Shown: positions 14,540-20,345 of the stretch, in pieces
Layout of the letters: the number at the start of each line of letters is the position of its first letter
Position numbering within the stretch: position 1 is the first letter of the stretch
Assembly (NCBI GenBank): GCA_034006265.1
Contig: JAVETB010000049.1
Location: 1 to 20,345 of the forward strand
Direction of reading: 5' to 3'
Source of the DNA: Syntrophus sp034006265
GTDB taxonomy: Bacteria; Desulfobacterota; Syntrophia; Syntrophales; Syntrophaceae
DNA length: 20,345 bases
Notes under the pieces: generated by a model
Told to the model about the DNA's origin: nothing
Seen by the model: only the letters and a program-made list of their open reading frames with translations
Database searches by the model: none
Position numbers and translations under genes: made by a program

Positions 14540-16456
14540 TTATTGTTCAGCAACCTTCTGCTGGATGCGGACAATGACGAATTCTGCGGGCTTCAAGGGG
14601 GCGAAACCGACAATGACGATCACCTGGCCCCGGTCGATATCCCCCTGATTCATGGTGTCCCCGAGGCCGCAGCGGACGAAGTAGGCGTCGTTGGCCTTTT
14701 CGCCCTGGAAGGCCCCCGCCCGGAAGAGGCCGTCCATGAAGGACCCGATGTTGGCCCGCAGAGAGGCCCAGAGGTTATGGTTGTTGGGCTCGAAGACCGC
14801 CCACTGAATGCCGTTGTAGATGCTCTGCTCGATCATGATGGCGGTGCGCCGGATGGGAACGTAACGCCACTCAGGGTCGGCCTTGGTGGCCAGGGTGCGG
14901 CTCCCCCAGATGACAGGCCCGTATCCCGGCATCTTCCGCAGGCAGTTGATGCCAAGGGGATTCAGGGAATCCTGCTCCCCGTCTTCCACCGGATACTGCA
15001 TGCCGGCCACGCCCAGAAGAGACGTCTCGACCCCAGCCGGGGCCTTCCAGACGCCGCGGCGGCCGTCTATCTTGGCCCACATGCCGGCGGCAAGGCCGCT
15101 GGGCGCCACCAGAAGGGTGGACGGCACTCCGGGATTCCTCTCGGCGCTGTAGAAGGGGTTGGCCACCTTCACCCAGGGATAGTAGACCACCGAGTAGGTC
15201 TTGGGCTTGAATCCCAGATCGTTGACCGCCTTTTCGGTCTTGAGTTCCACCCCCCGGGGGGGATCGACGATGACCATGCGGCTTTTCATCTTCTCGGCAT
15301 GGGCCACAGCGGCGTCGATGACCCCCTGCTCGGCGGTGGTGTTCCAGGTCTGGCCCGGCAGGCAGAGGATGCTGATGTCACGCACCTTTTCAAAGGCGGC
15401 AAAGATGTCGTCATAGGCGTCCTGATCGGGAAGACTGCCATTGGTTCCTCCGCCCAGGGAGACCTGGCCGGCGATTCCTGAAAGGAGCGCGTCCAGGGAC
15501 TGCTGGCCGGTCCGCTGGGTGCCTTCGTTGGCCAATCCCAGCAGCAAAACCGTCGAGGCATCGGTGGCGTCTCCGGAACCGGTCACCACCACCGATGAGG
15601 TGATGAGGCGGGTACCGGAAGTGAGGACAAGCCCGCTGCCTTCCACGACGCAGGTGAAGTCGCGCACCGCCGGATTGGCTACGACGGATCCCCTCACCAG
15701 GGTCTGGATGCTTCCCGCCACATCGGAAAGGGTGCTTGCGGCACTGAACTCGCCGGCGCCGAAGTTCACCGTCCGGGCGGTCCCGTCCACGGTAACGGTC
15801 ATGGTCCGGCCGTTCAGGACACTGAAGTCGGCAACGGCTGCAAGATCCCTGCTGATGCTCGCACCCAGCAGGTACTGGCTGACATCCTGCATCTCCACGT
15901 TGATCAGCGCCGAGGCGTCATTCACCTTGCTCTCGATGTAATCGGGAGCGCTGTCGTCGACCACGGTCAGGTCGCTGAACCGCTCCCGCTCCTTGAACTC
16001 GCTTCCGTCCATGACGCCGACCTTCAGGGTGTAGTAGCCGGGGGCATCCGCCTTGGCCTCGAACCGGATACGCAGTTCGCTGCCCCATTCCCCCGGATTA
16101 ACCGCCGAAAAGCGGAGGATCTGGGTGGAATCGACAGGATTGACCAGGAATCCCTCGGCAGCGTCTGCGCTCCCCGCCAGAATGGCCCGCACGATGTAGG
16201 CGGCGGTGCCTCCGTTTTGAAAAAAGCTGTAGACCGCGAACCCCATGGGGTCGCCTGCGGCCAATTTCCCCAGATCGCGGATTCCGCCGAACTGCTCCTC
16301 ATAGTCGCTCCACTTGAACAGAAGCGTCGGCTCTGCAACCGGCCCCTTCGTGGTGAAGCCGACAAACGCCGCTGTGGACGTACTGACCCCTTCAATCGGC
16401 TTGGAGCCACTCGGGATTTCTTCCACATATACGCCCGGGTGAAGATACGTAGGCAT
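14540..16456 (-). CDS. Contractile tail sheath protein
   Basis: A 638-aa sheath. The N-terminus has the standard LHPGVYVEEIPSGSKPIEGV followed by STAAFVGFTTKGP; the C-terminal half holds the sheath core, with MVIVDPPRG near residue 398, YPWVKVANPFY, PSGLAAGMWAKIDGRRGVWK, YVPIRRTAIMIEQSI, NIGSFMDGLFRAGAFQG and the last handshake strand PAEFVIVRIQQ. Residues about 206-315 form an extra beta-rich domain (VTVDGTARTVNFGAGEFSAA and later strands) that would lie on the outer surface. A single sheath gene is present; PVC and Afp carry three. It is the first gene of the operon, with AGGAG 8 nt before ATG 16456 and a leader of 0.2 kb or more. Confidence 0.96.
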   Translation of the reverse strand: MPTYLHPGVYVEEIPSGSKPIEGVSTSTAAFVGFTTKGPVAEPTLLFKWSDYEEQFGGIRDLGKLAAGDPMGFAVYSFFQNGGTAAYIVRAILAGSADAAEGFLVNPVDSTQILRFSAVNPGEWGSELRIRFEAKADAPGYYTLKVGVMDGSEFKERERFSDLTVVDDSAPDYIESKVNDASALINVEMQDVSQYLLGASISRDLAAVADFSVLNGRTMTVTVDGTARTVNFGAGEFSAASTLSDVAGSIQTLVRGSVVANPAVRDFTCVVEGSGLVLTSGTRLITSSVVVTGSGDATDASTVLLLGLANEGTQRTGQQSLDALLSGIAGQVSLGGGTNGSLPDQDAYDDIFAAFEKVRDISILCLPGQTWNTTAEQGVIDAAVAHAEKMKSRMVIVDPPRGVELKTEKAVNDLGFKPKTYSVVYYPWVKVANPFYSAERNPGVPSTLLVAPSGLAAGMWAKIDGRRGVWKAPAGVETSLLGVAGMQYPVEDGEQDSLNPLGINCLRKMPGYGPVIWGSRTLATKADPEWRYVPIRRTAIMIEQSIYNGIQWAVFEPNNHNLWASLRANIGSFMDGLFRAGAFQGEKANDAYFVRCGLGDTMNQGDIDRGQVIVIVGFAPLKPAEFVIVRIQQKVAEQ

Positions 16457-16714
16457 CGTTTAAACTCCTTTCTTCAGAATGTATGTACGGCAAAAGATGG
16501 GACTGTTGCTGACACCATGGCTTTCATTGCGAGAGTCCGCTTCGGGAGAGAATATGGCAAGAAATCCGCGTCTCGCATTGTTGGACCTCTTCAATACGCC
16601 TGCTGACCCTTCCCTTTGCTGGAGAACATGTTGCCGAGTTCACCTCTGGACAATCAATATACACCGTTTCAAAGGAAGTTTAAGGAAGGAAAATTTGGTA
16701 ACTTACTGTACTAA

Positions 16715-16744
16715 AAAATAGCCCTAAAGCATTTACAATGTAAA
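16715..16744 (-). promoter_or_regulatory. Candidate promoter for the injection-system operon
   Basis: Reading the minus strand, TTTACA (complement of 16739-16744) and TATTTT (complement of 16715-16720) are separated by 18 nt, a fair sigma70-type pair. Transcription would begin near 16708 and give a leader of about 250 nt before the sheath. The pairing is by eye; no better minus-strand pair was found in the AT-rich part of the gap. Confidence 0.35.
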
Positions 16745-16745
16745 T
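16731..16745. promoter_or_regulatory. 15-bp perfect palindrome, possible operator
   Basis: ATTTACA-A-TGTAAAT: 7-bp perfect inverted arms around one base. It overlaps the -35 hexamer of the candidate operon promoter, the place where a dimeric repressor or activator would act. No regulator gene lies next to it, so the protein that binds it is unknown. Confidence 0.4.
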
Positions 16746-17098
16746 ACGGAAAGAATTACGTATAATTCCCAGTTCATTCCTGGTATAAAGAACGGCGGGG
16801 GCTGAAAAGGCGCTCAGGGGTTATGCTGTGGGAGAAAAGGGTTGATCATTCCGGTACGGTCGATTCTCGGCCAGGGCAGCCCATAATATCTCAAGGCGAC
16901 ACGCTGCCTCCGCTCCGCTGAACGCCGAAGGCAGGGGGCGGACAGTTGCACGTCCCTGACCAGGGTCAAGTCATTCGCAATCATAACACCATGAATTAAT
17001 TGCACAATAATGATGAAGGTCCCTTTGCCTGCAAGGGCTCGATATTAGAAATGAATTGGCCAACTTTGACGGGGTACTGCGTCCCTGACCGATAGGAC

Positions 17099-17126
17099 TT
17101 GACAGCGTCCGGAAAAATGGGAAAAT
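17099..17126 (+). promoter_or_regulatory. Candidate promoter upstream of the radical SAM gene
   Basis: A consensus -35 TTGACA at 17099-17104 is followed after 16 nt by GAAAAT (17121-17126), which matches four of six -10 positions. It would start transcription near 17133, about 230 nt before the radical SAM start. Confidence 0.3.
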
Positions 17127-17227
17127 ATGACAAATTGTCCTTCACAGAGAGGATTTCGACCCGCCTGCCGCCACTGTTCAGCCGGATCGGACGGGAAGGG
17201 TTCAAGGTCGTCTGACATTGCGAGCCG

Positions 17228-17365
17228 ATGGACGGCAACGCCTGTCAGAACAGCTTCGGAAAAAAAAGGCGCCATGGAAGTGAGATCTTGAACGAAATTC
17301 CTTCCCTGCTAAGGGATTTTTTAAGGATGGGCATCGACGTAAGCAAGAAAGGTTTGAGCATATGA
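17228..17365 (+). CDS. Possible 45-aa ORF coupled to the radical SAM gene
   Basis: An ATG at 17228 opens a 45-codon frame ending at TGA 17363-17365, which overlaps the radical SAM ATG in the ATGA pattern typical of translational coupling. The product is basic, with LNEIPSLLRDFLRMGIDVSK near its end; the latter looks like a compact helical peptide. The same frame is also open upstream from 17096 to a TGA at 17213-17215. No clear Shine-Dalgarno sequence precedes 17228. No family is recognised. It may be a genuine small coupled gene, the tail of a decayed gene, or chance. Confidence 0.3.
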   Translation: MDGNACQNSFGKKRRHGSEILNEIPSLLRDFLRMGIDVSKKGLSI

Positions 17366-18660
17366 ACGAGCAGAATCCAGGCAGATTGGAGCCCTTCGAG
17401 ATCTGTTCGATCCGGCCTCCCACGGAAAACAGCAGCCTGACCTTTCGGCTGACCCGTAACTGCTATTGGAACAAGTGCGCATTCTGCCCGGTGTACAAAC
17501 TTGGCGCCCGTTTTTCCCGTCGTTCACTCGATGAAATCCGCAGAGACATTGAACGAGCCAGGCAGCTCGAAAATTGGATGCTGGCCCGCGGAATCGGCAC
17601 AAACGGGTATACCCGGGCCGATTACGAAAAGCTCCCCGGACTGGCCGAGGAGATCCGCCGGACCGGAAGGAAAGCGCATCATCAAGCCCGGACGCACAAG
17701 GCAGCCGCGGAGATTCCGGAAGATGTCGATCCTCGCCTGGCCTGGTTTTTCTCCTGGTTCAACGACCAGCCTTCCCTTGAGGACAGCCTTGCCCATCTGC
17801 TGAGCTGGCGCCTAGCCGGAGGAAAAACCTGTTTTCTGGGTGATGCGGACGGGCTGATCCTGAAGCCGGAATTCCTGGCCGCTGTCCTGGACGAAATCAA
17901 ATCCCGTTTTCCGTCCCTTCAGCGCTTCACCGTTTACGGGCGGACCCGGACGGCGGCCAGGCAGCGGAGCCTCGCCGACCTGCAGTCCATGGCCGCAGCC
18001 GGGCTGAACCGGGTGCATTTCGGCATTGAAAGCGGAAGCGACCAGGTCCTGGCCTTTGTGAATAAAGGGGAAAGCAGTGCGGATCACATCGAGGGCTGCC
18101 TGAAAACAAAAGAAGCCGGCATCTCCTGCTCGGTTTACATCATGCCCGGCCTAGGCGGCACCGCACGTTCAGAGGAGCATGCCCTGGAAACCGCGCGGGT
18201 CATCAATGCCGCCGCCCCGGATTTTGTCCGCCTCCGGACGCTGGAGATTTTTCCCCAGACGCCCCTGGAGCAGGCGGTGAAAGAGGGCAGGTTCACGGAG
18301 TGCCCGGAAGAGCAGGTCATCCGAGAGCTGAGAATCCTGATCAGCCGGATTGATGCGGAAACCGAACTCCTGAGCGACAGCGCCTCCAATCTCCTGGATT
18401 TGTATGGAAAGCTTCCCCATGACCGCATCCGGCTCCTGAAGATCATCGATGGCTACCTGGACCTGCCGGAACAAAGCAAGCGGATCTTCAGTCTTGATGC
18501 GCGGCTCCGCTCCTTTCTCGGCCAATACGGAGGGCTCCCTGAAGATCTGTATGCGCTCCTAAGCCCTTATGTCAGGGACGGGGAGCTCGACATGAGCCGC
18601 TGCCCCCATGACACCCTGGAAGGCATCACCTGTGCGATCCGCTCCCGGTTGATGCCCTGA
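17362..18660 (+). CDS. Radical SAM protein with CX4CX2C cluster motif
   Basis: A 432-aa protein. The opening SIRPPTENSSLTFRLTRNC leads into the iron-sulfur motif with Cys at residues 34, 39 and 42 (CYWNKCAFC). This CX4CX2C form is known from the 'CPWNRCTFC' group of radical SAM proteins, not the common CX3CX2C. Later features fit the radical SAM barrel: GGKTCFLGDADGLIL near residue 155, LNRVHFGIESGSDQVLAFVN near 215, and the SCSVYIMPGLGG segment with the Gly-rich strand near 255, then FVRLRTLEIFPQTPLEQAV. The substrate is unknown. GAAAGG at 17347-17352 is 9 nt before ATG 17362. It stands alone on the plus strand and converges on the phosphatase gene, so no partner suggests its pathway. Confidence 0.9.
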   Translation: MNEQNPGRLEPFEICSIRPPTENSSLTFRLTRNCYWNKCAFCPVYKLGARFSRRSLDEIRRDIERARQLENWMLARGIGTNGYTRADYEKLPGLAEEIRRTGRKAHHQARTHKAAAEIPEDVDPRLAWFFSWFNDQPSLEDSLAHLLSWRLAGGKTCFLGDADGLILKPEFLAAVLDEIKSRFPSLQRFTVYGRTRTAARQRSLADLQSMAAAGLNRVHFGIESGSDQVLAFVNKGESSADHIEGCLKTKEAGISCSVYIMPGLGGTARSEEHALETARVINAAAPDFVRLRTLEIFPQTPLEQAVKEGRFTECPEEQVIRELRILISRIDAETELLSDSASNLLDLYGKLPHDRIRLLKIIDGYLDLPEQSKRIFSLDARLRSFLGQYGGLPEDLYALLSPYVRDGELDMSRCPHDTLEGITCAIRSRLMP

Positions 18661-18694
18661 AAAACGGGGAAATCGCCGGCTCCGGATCTTCCCC
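18660..18694 (-). terminator. Rho-independent terminator of the phosphatase gene
   Basis: Just after the phosphatase stop, the minus strand forms a stem of GGGGAA (18666-18671) with TTCCCC (18689-18694). An inner CCG/CGG pairing lies inside, and five T follow on the minus strand (18664-18660). It overlaps the last base of the radical SAM stop codon. In the plus direction there is no T-run, so it would serve the minus-strand transcript best. Confidence 0.5.
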
Positions 18695-18697
18695 CGG

Positions 18698-19909
18698 TCA
18701 GGCCGCGGGAATCCGCCTCTTGAACTCAAGCCCCAGGATGCTCACATCATCCCTGAGTTTTTCTCCCTGAGCAAAACCCTCGATGGCCCGGACGATCTCA
18801 TCCAGCATGACACCGATATCCAGTCCATGCAGACTCTTCACAAGGGCGTAAAACCTTTCCTCCCCGAACAATTCCCCTTTATCGTTGGTAAATTCAAACA
18901 CGCCGTCCGTATAAATAATGATTTTATCCCCCGCCGAAAAGGCCTTATCCTCCTCCTCGAAGGGCAGGACCCCTCCCAGACCGATAATGGTCCCCCCCTT
19001 TTCCAGCAGTTCGAAGGTTCCATCGGCATGGAGAAGAATGGGCGGGGGATGGGCGGCGTTGCTGTAGACCAGATGGCCATGATGGATATCGACAATGAGA
19101 TAGATGACGGTCAGAAACTTTTCAAAGCGCTCCCAGGGGTATTCCAGGTCCAGGGCCGTGAGCACTTCTCCCGGAGAGACAATTTCATAATCCGGCGTGC
19201 AGCCGGGCTTCTTCCGAATGGTGCAGCCCATGTGAGGCTGAAGGGTCTGGGAAAGGGAAAACGTCACCAGGGCCGGGGGCACTCCATGTCCACTGACGTC
19301 GATCATGTAAAACCCGAGGTGATCCTCGTCGAGGCGGATCACGTTGAAGATGTCGCCTCCGATCGTTTCGGAAGGCGTAAACTTCCACTCGATCTCCAGA
19401 TCTTCGTCCTTCCGGCTCGCCTTCTGCCTCTGCGGCAGAAGGCACTGCTGAATCCCGGCGGCCGCCTGGAGGTCTTCATCAAGCTTCTTCTGCTTTTCAA
19501 GCAGTTTGGCATTGGCCATATTCAAAAAATAGTCGCTGAACGCAAAGATGGTCCGGCTCAAACAGGAATTGAGGCTTTGCAGCGCCTCCAGCAGGGCATC
19601 GCCCGTCAACTCTTTCACAAGGATCGGGATCAGGATCGTCCGGTAGATTTCAAAAGCCTTCTGGACTTCCGAAAGAGAAAAGCCGCCTTCCAGACGCATC
19701 TTGCAGACCCTGACGATGAAGGCGTCTATTTTTGAGAAGTCCCCCCGGACCATCGCGGCGTAGTTTGCCTCGCCGGCCTGTGATGTCGTGTCTAGAAGCT
19801 CTTCCAACGGGCGCCTGGCATACCCGGAACTGACCTCCTCATGAAGGCGATGCGCCCACTTCAGGGCGACGTGATCTCGGTATTTTTGAAGGATATCGGC
19901 AAGGTTCAT
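18698..19909 (-). CDS. PP2C-type SpoIIE phosphatase with RsbRD_N-like N-terminus
   Basis: A 403-aa protein from the ATG at 19909. Residues 1-135 are all-helical (MNLADILQKYRDHVALKWAH, EVQKAFEIYRTILIPIL) and resemble the RsbRD N-terminal domain of stressosome-type sensors. A short coiled coil (LLEKQKKLDEDLQAAAGIQQ, about 136-155) leads into a SpoIIE/PP2C domain with metal-binding motifs IGGD at 183-186, DVSGHG at 204-209, YTDGVFE near 333 and LRDDVS at 385-390. All expected acidic residues are present, so it should be active. Such enzymes dephosphorylate anti-anti-sigma (STAS) proteins. No STAS, anti-sigma or sigma gene is adjacent. An in-frame ATG at 19921 is 1 nt from GGAGG, so 19909 (13 nt) is preferred; the much longer frame from 20083 has no domain support. 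Confidence 0.88.
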   Translation of the reverse strand: MNLADILQKYRDHVALKWAHRLHEEVSSGYARRPLEELLDTTSQAGEANYAAMVRGDFSKIDAFIVRVCKMRLEGGFSLSEVQKAFEIYRTILIPILVKELTGDALLEALQSLNSCLSRTIFAFSDYFLNMANAKLLEKQKKLDEDLQAAAGIQQCLLPQRQKASRKDEDLEIEWKFTPSETIGGDIFNVIRLDEDHLGFYMIDVSGHGVPPALVTFSLSQTLQPHMGCTIRKKPGCTPDYEIVSPGEVLTALDLEYPWERFEKFLTVIYLIVDIHHGHLVYSNAAHPPPILLHADGTFELLEKGGTIIGLGGVLPFEEEDKAFSAGDKIIIYTDGVFEFTNDKGELFGEERFYALVKSLHGLDIGVMLDEIVRAIEGFAQGEKLRDDVSILGLEFKRRIPAA

Positions 19910-20345
19910 GATGCTTAACATGCCTCCAGTGATCAATGTAAGGTTGGCCCGCCGACCGCTGATTGACGCCGTAACGCTTTCCTGAAAGCGGGCAGACGGA
20001 GCGGGCGGGTGGCCCCATATCCGACAGGTCAACGATGACGCAAATGCCGGGGCCGCCGTAAAAATGACGTGTTTCCGCAACATGCGGGGCCTGTTTCCGC
20101 TGGACGAAAAATCCCATTCCGGCAGATCGATGGAAAACGTTCAGGCAACAGGGGCAAGAGGGTCCGGAACCGGTGTACGTAACTGGGACATTATACTTTT
20201 ATATGGAATTTTGAACCTGTATGCAACAAAAACATGGGAAAGTGCTTTCCGGCGGACCGTGGAGAACAGGAAATTTCCCGCCTGCAAGCCCTGCCATTCA
20301 GCGATTGCCGATGTATTTTTTGCAGCGATTCTGATATGGGGGAAC
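19910..20345. other. Upstream region of the phosphatase gene, no certain gene
   Basis: About 435 bases without a gene I can name. It holds the GGAGG before the phosphatase start, an AT-rich patch near 20190-20230 with a candidate minus-strand promoter, and a minus-strand frame open from the right edge to TGA at 20141-20143 (about 67 codons, with RRKALSHVFVAYRFKIPYKS in the middle). That frame could be the end of an upstream gene; composition alone does not decide it. Confidence 0.4.
20198..20226 (-). promoter_or_regulatory. Candidate promoter for the phosphatase gene
   Basis: On the minus strand, TTGCAT (complement of 20221-20226) and TATAAA (complement of 20198-20203) are 17 nt apart, with a further TATAAT just downstream (20190-20195). 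The -10 is good and the -35 weak. The leader would be about 280 nt long. It would conflict with a gene ending at 20141 if that frame is real. Confidence 0.25.

Larger units (their letters stand above)
16457..17361. other. 0.9-kb intergenic region between operon and radical SAM gene
   Basis: This stretch has lower GC than the flanking genes, especially 16640-16800. Both strands are broken by stops and no open frame matches a family I recognise. It contains a palindrome and candidate promoter for the sheath operon (about 16715-16745), a second 6-bp inverted repeat around 16753-16768, an 11-bp direct repeat CGTCCCTGACC at 16951 and 17080, a hairpin with 6-bp arms at 16904-16934, a candidate plus-strand promoter near 17099 and a short ORF that touches the radical SAM start. 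Minus-strand frames at 16814-17005 and 16996-17238 are open but look fortuitous or decayed. Confidence 0.6.

Noticed and set aside
1..16456. Possibility that the cluster is a T6SS or complete prophage.
   Set aside because: No TssJ/L/M, TssK or ClpV and no capsid, portal, terminase or lysis genes are present; DUF4255 and the Pvc15-like ATPase point to an eCIS.
16814..17005. Minus-strand 63-aa frame in the intergenic region.
   Set aside because: No ribosome-binding site or recognisable family; the composition and flanking stops suggest a chance frame.
16996..17275. Overlapping minus-strand frames of about 80 aa.
   Set aside because: Two frames cover the same bases, neither has a recognisable domain, and a plausible plus-strand frame covers part of the same DNA.
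17302..17322. Small hairpin TCCCT/AGGGA followed by six T, looking like a terminator.
   Set aside because: The stem is only 5 bp and lies just 40 nt before the radical SAM start; too weak to call, although a leader attenuator cannot be excluded.
17327..17365. The peptide MGIDVSKKGLSI resembles the start of IS110-type transposases (GIDVSK).
   Set aside because: It is followed at once by a stop and no transposase body, DEDD residues or terminal repeats are visible nearby, and it is in frame with upstream codons. A short chance match is more likely.
1..20345. tRNA, rRNA, CRISPR arrays and insertion sequences.
   Set aside because: Nothing with the required repeats, cloverleaf or transposase features was found on either strand.

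Overview
The window is dominated by one long minus-strand gene cluster (positions 16456 down to 1, running off the left edge) that encodes the structural parts of a contractile phage-tail-like particle. Sheath, tube, an AAA+ ATPase, a DUF4255 (Pvc16/Afp16-type) tail-end protein, a CIS-tube/LysM pair, a two-part spike, a gp25-like wedge protein, two baseplate J-like proteins and a tail protein I-like protein are all recognisable. No capsid, portal, terminase, integrase or lysis gene is present, and none of the T6SS membrane genes (TssJ/L/M) or ClpV is seen. The ATPase and DUF4255 proteins are hallmarks of extracellular contractile injection systems (eCIS; PVC/Afp/MAC-like). I therefore read it as an eCIS operon and not a prophage or T6SS. 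The family calls come from reading the protein sequences; no database search was run.

Order of transcription on the minus strand: sheath (16456-14540), inner tube (14503-13994), Cys-rich T4 gp26-like baseplate protein (13994-13161), disordered repeat-containing protein (13146-11851), DUF4255 protein (11848-10817), AAA+ ATPase (10817-9480), 77-aa protein (9486-9253), CIS-tube protein (9249-8599), LysM protein (8597-8307), gpD/gp27-like hub (8303-7158), gp5/gpV-like spike (7157-6345), gp25-like (6333-5959), two J-like baseplate proteins (5954-4779 and 4782-1945), tail protein I-like (1816-308) and a DUF6519-type protein cut by the left edge (284-1). Most neighbours overlap or sit within about 40 nt, so this is one translationally coupled operon. 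The one real break is 128 nt before the protein I-like gene, and it holds a possible tiny ORF. A separate PAAR tip, tape measure, tail fibre and toxin cargo are not seen; they may lie beyond the left edge.

The operon starts at an AT-richer 0.9-kb intergenic region (16457-17361) that carries a 15-bp palindrome overlapping a candidate minus-strand promoter. On the other side of this gap a plus-strand radical SAM gene (17362-18660) converges on a minus-strand SpoIIE-type phosphatase with an RsbRD_N-like N-terminus (18698-19909). The two are separated by a hairpin with a T-run for the phosphatase transcript. Nothing in the sequence ties these two genes to the injection system.

The organism is a GC-rich bacterium. 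The combination of a PVC-like eCIS, a CX4CX2C radical SAM protein and an RsbRD_N-SpoIIE phosphatase would suit a deltaproteobacterial (Desulfobacterota or Geobacter/Syntrophus-like) host, but this is a weak inference.
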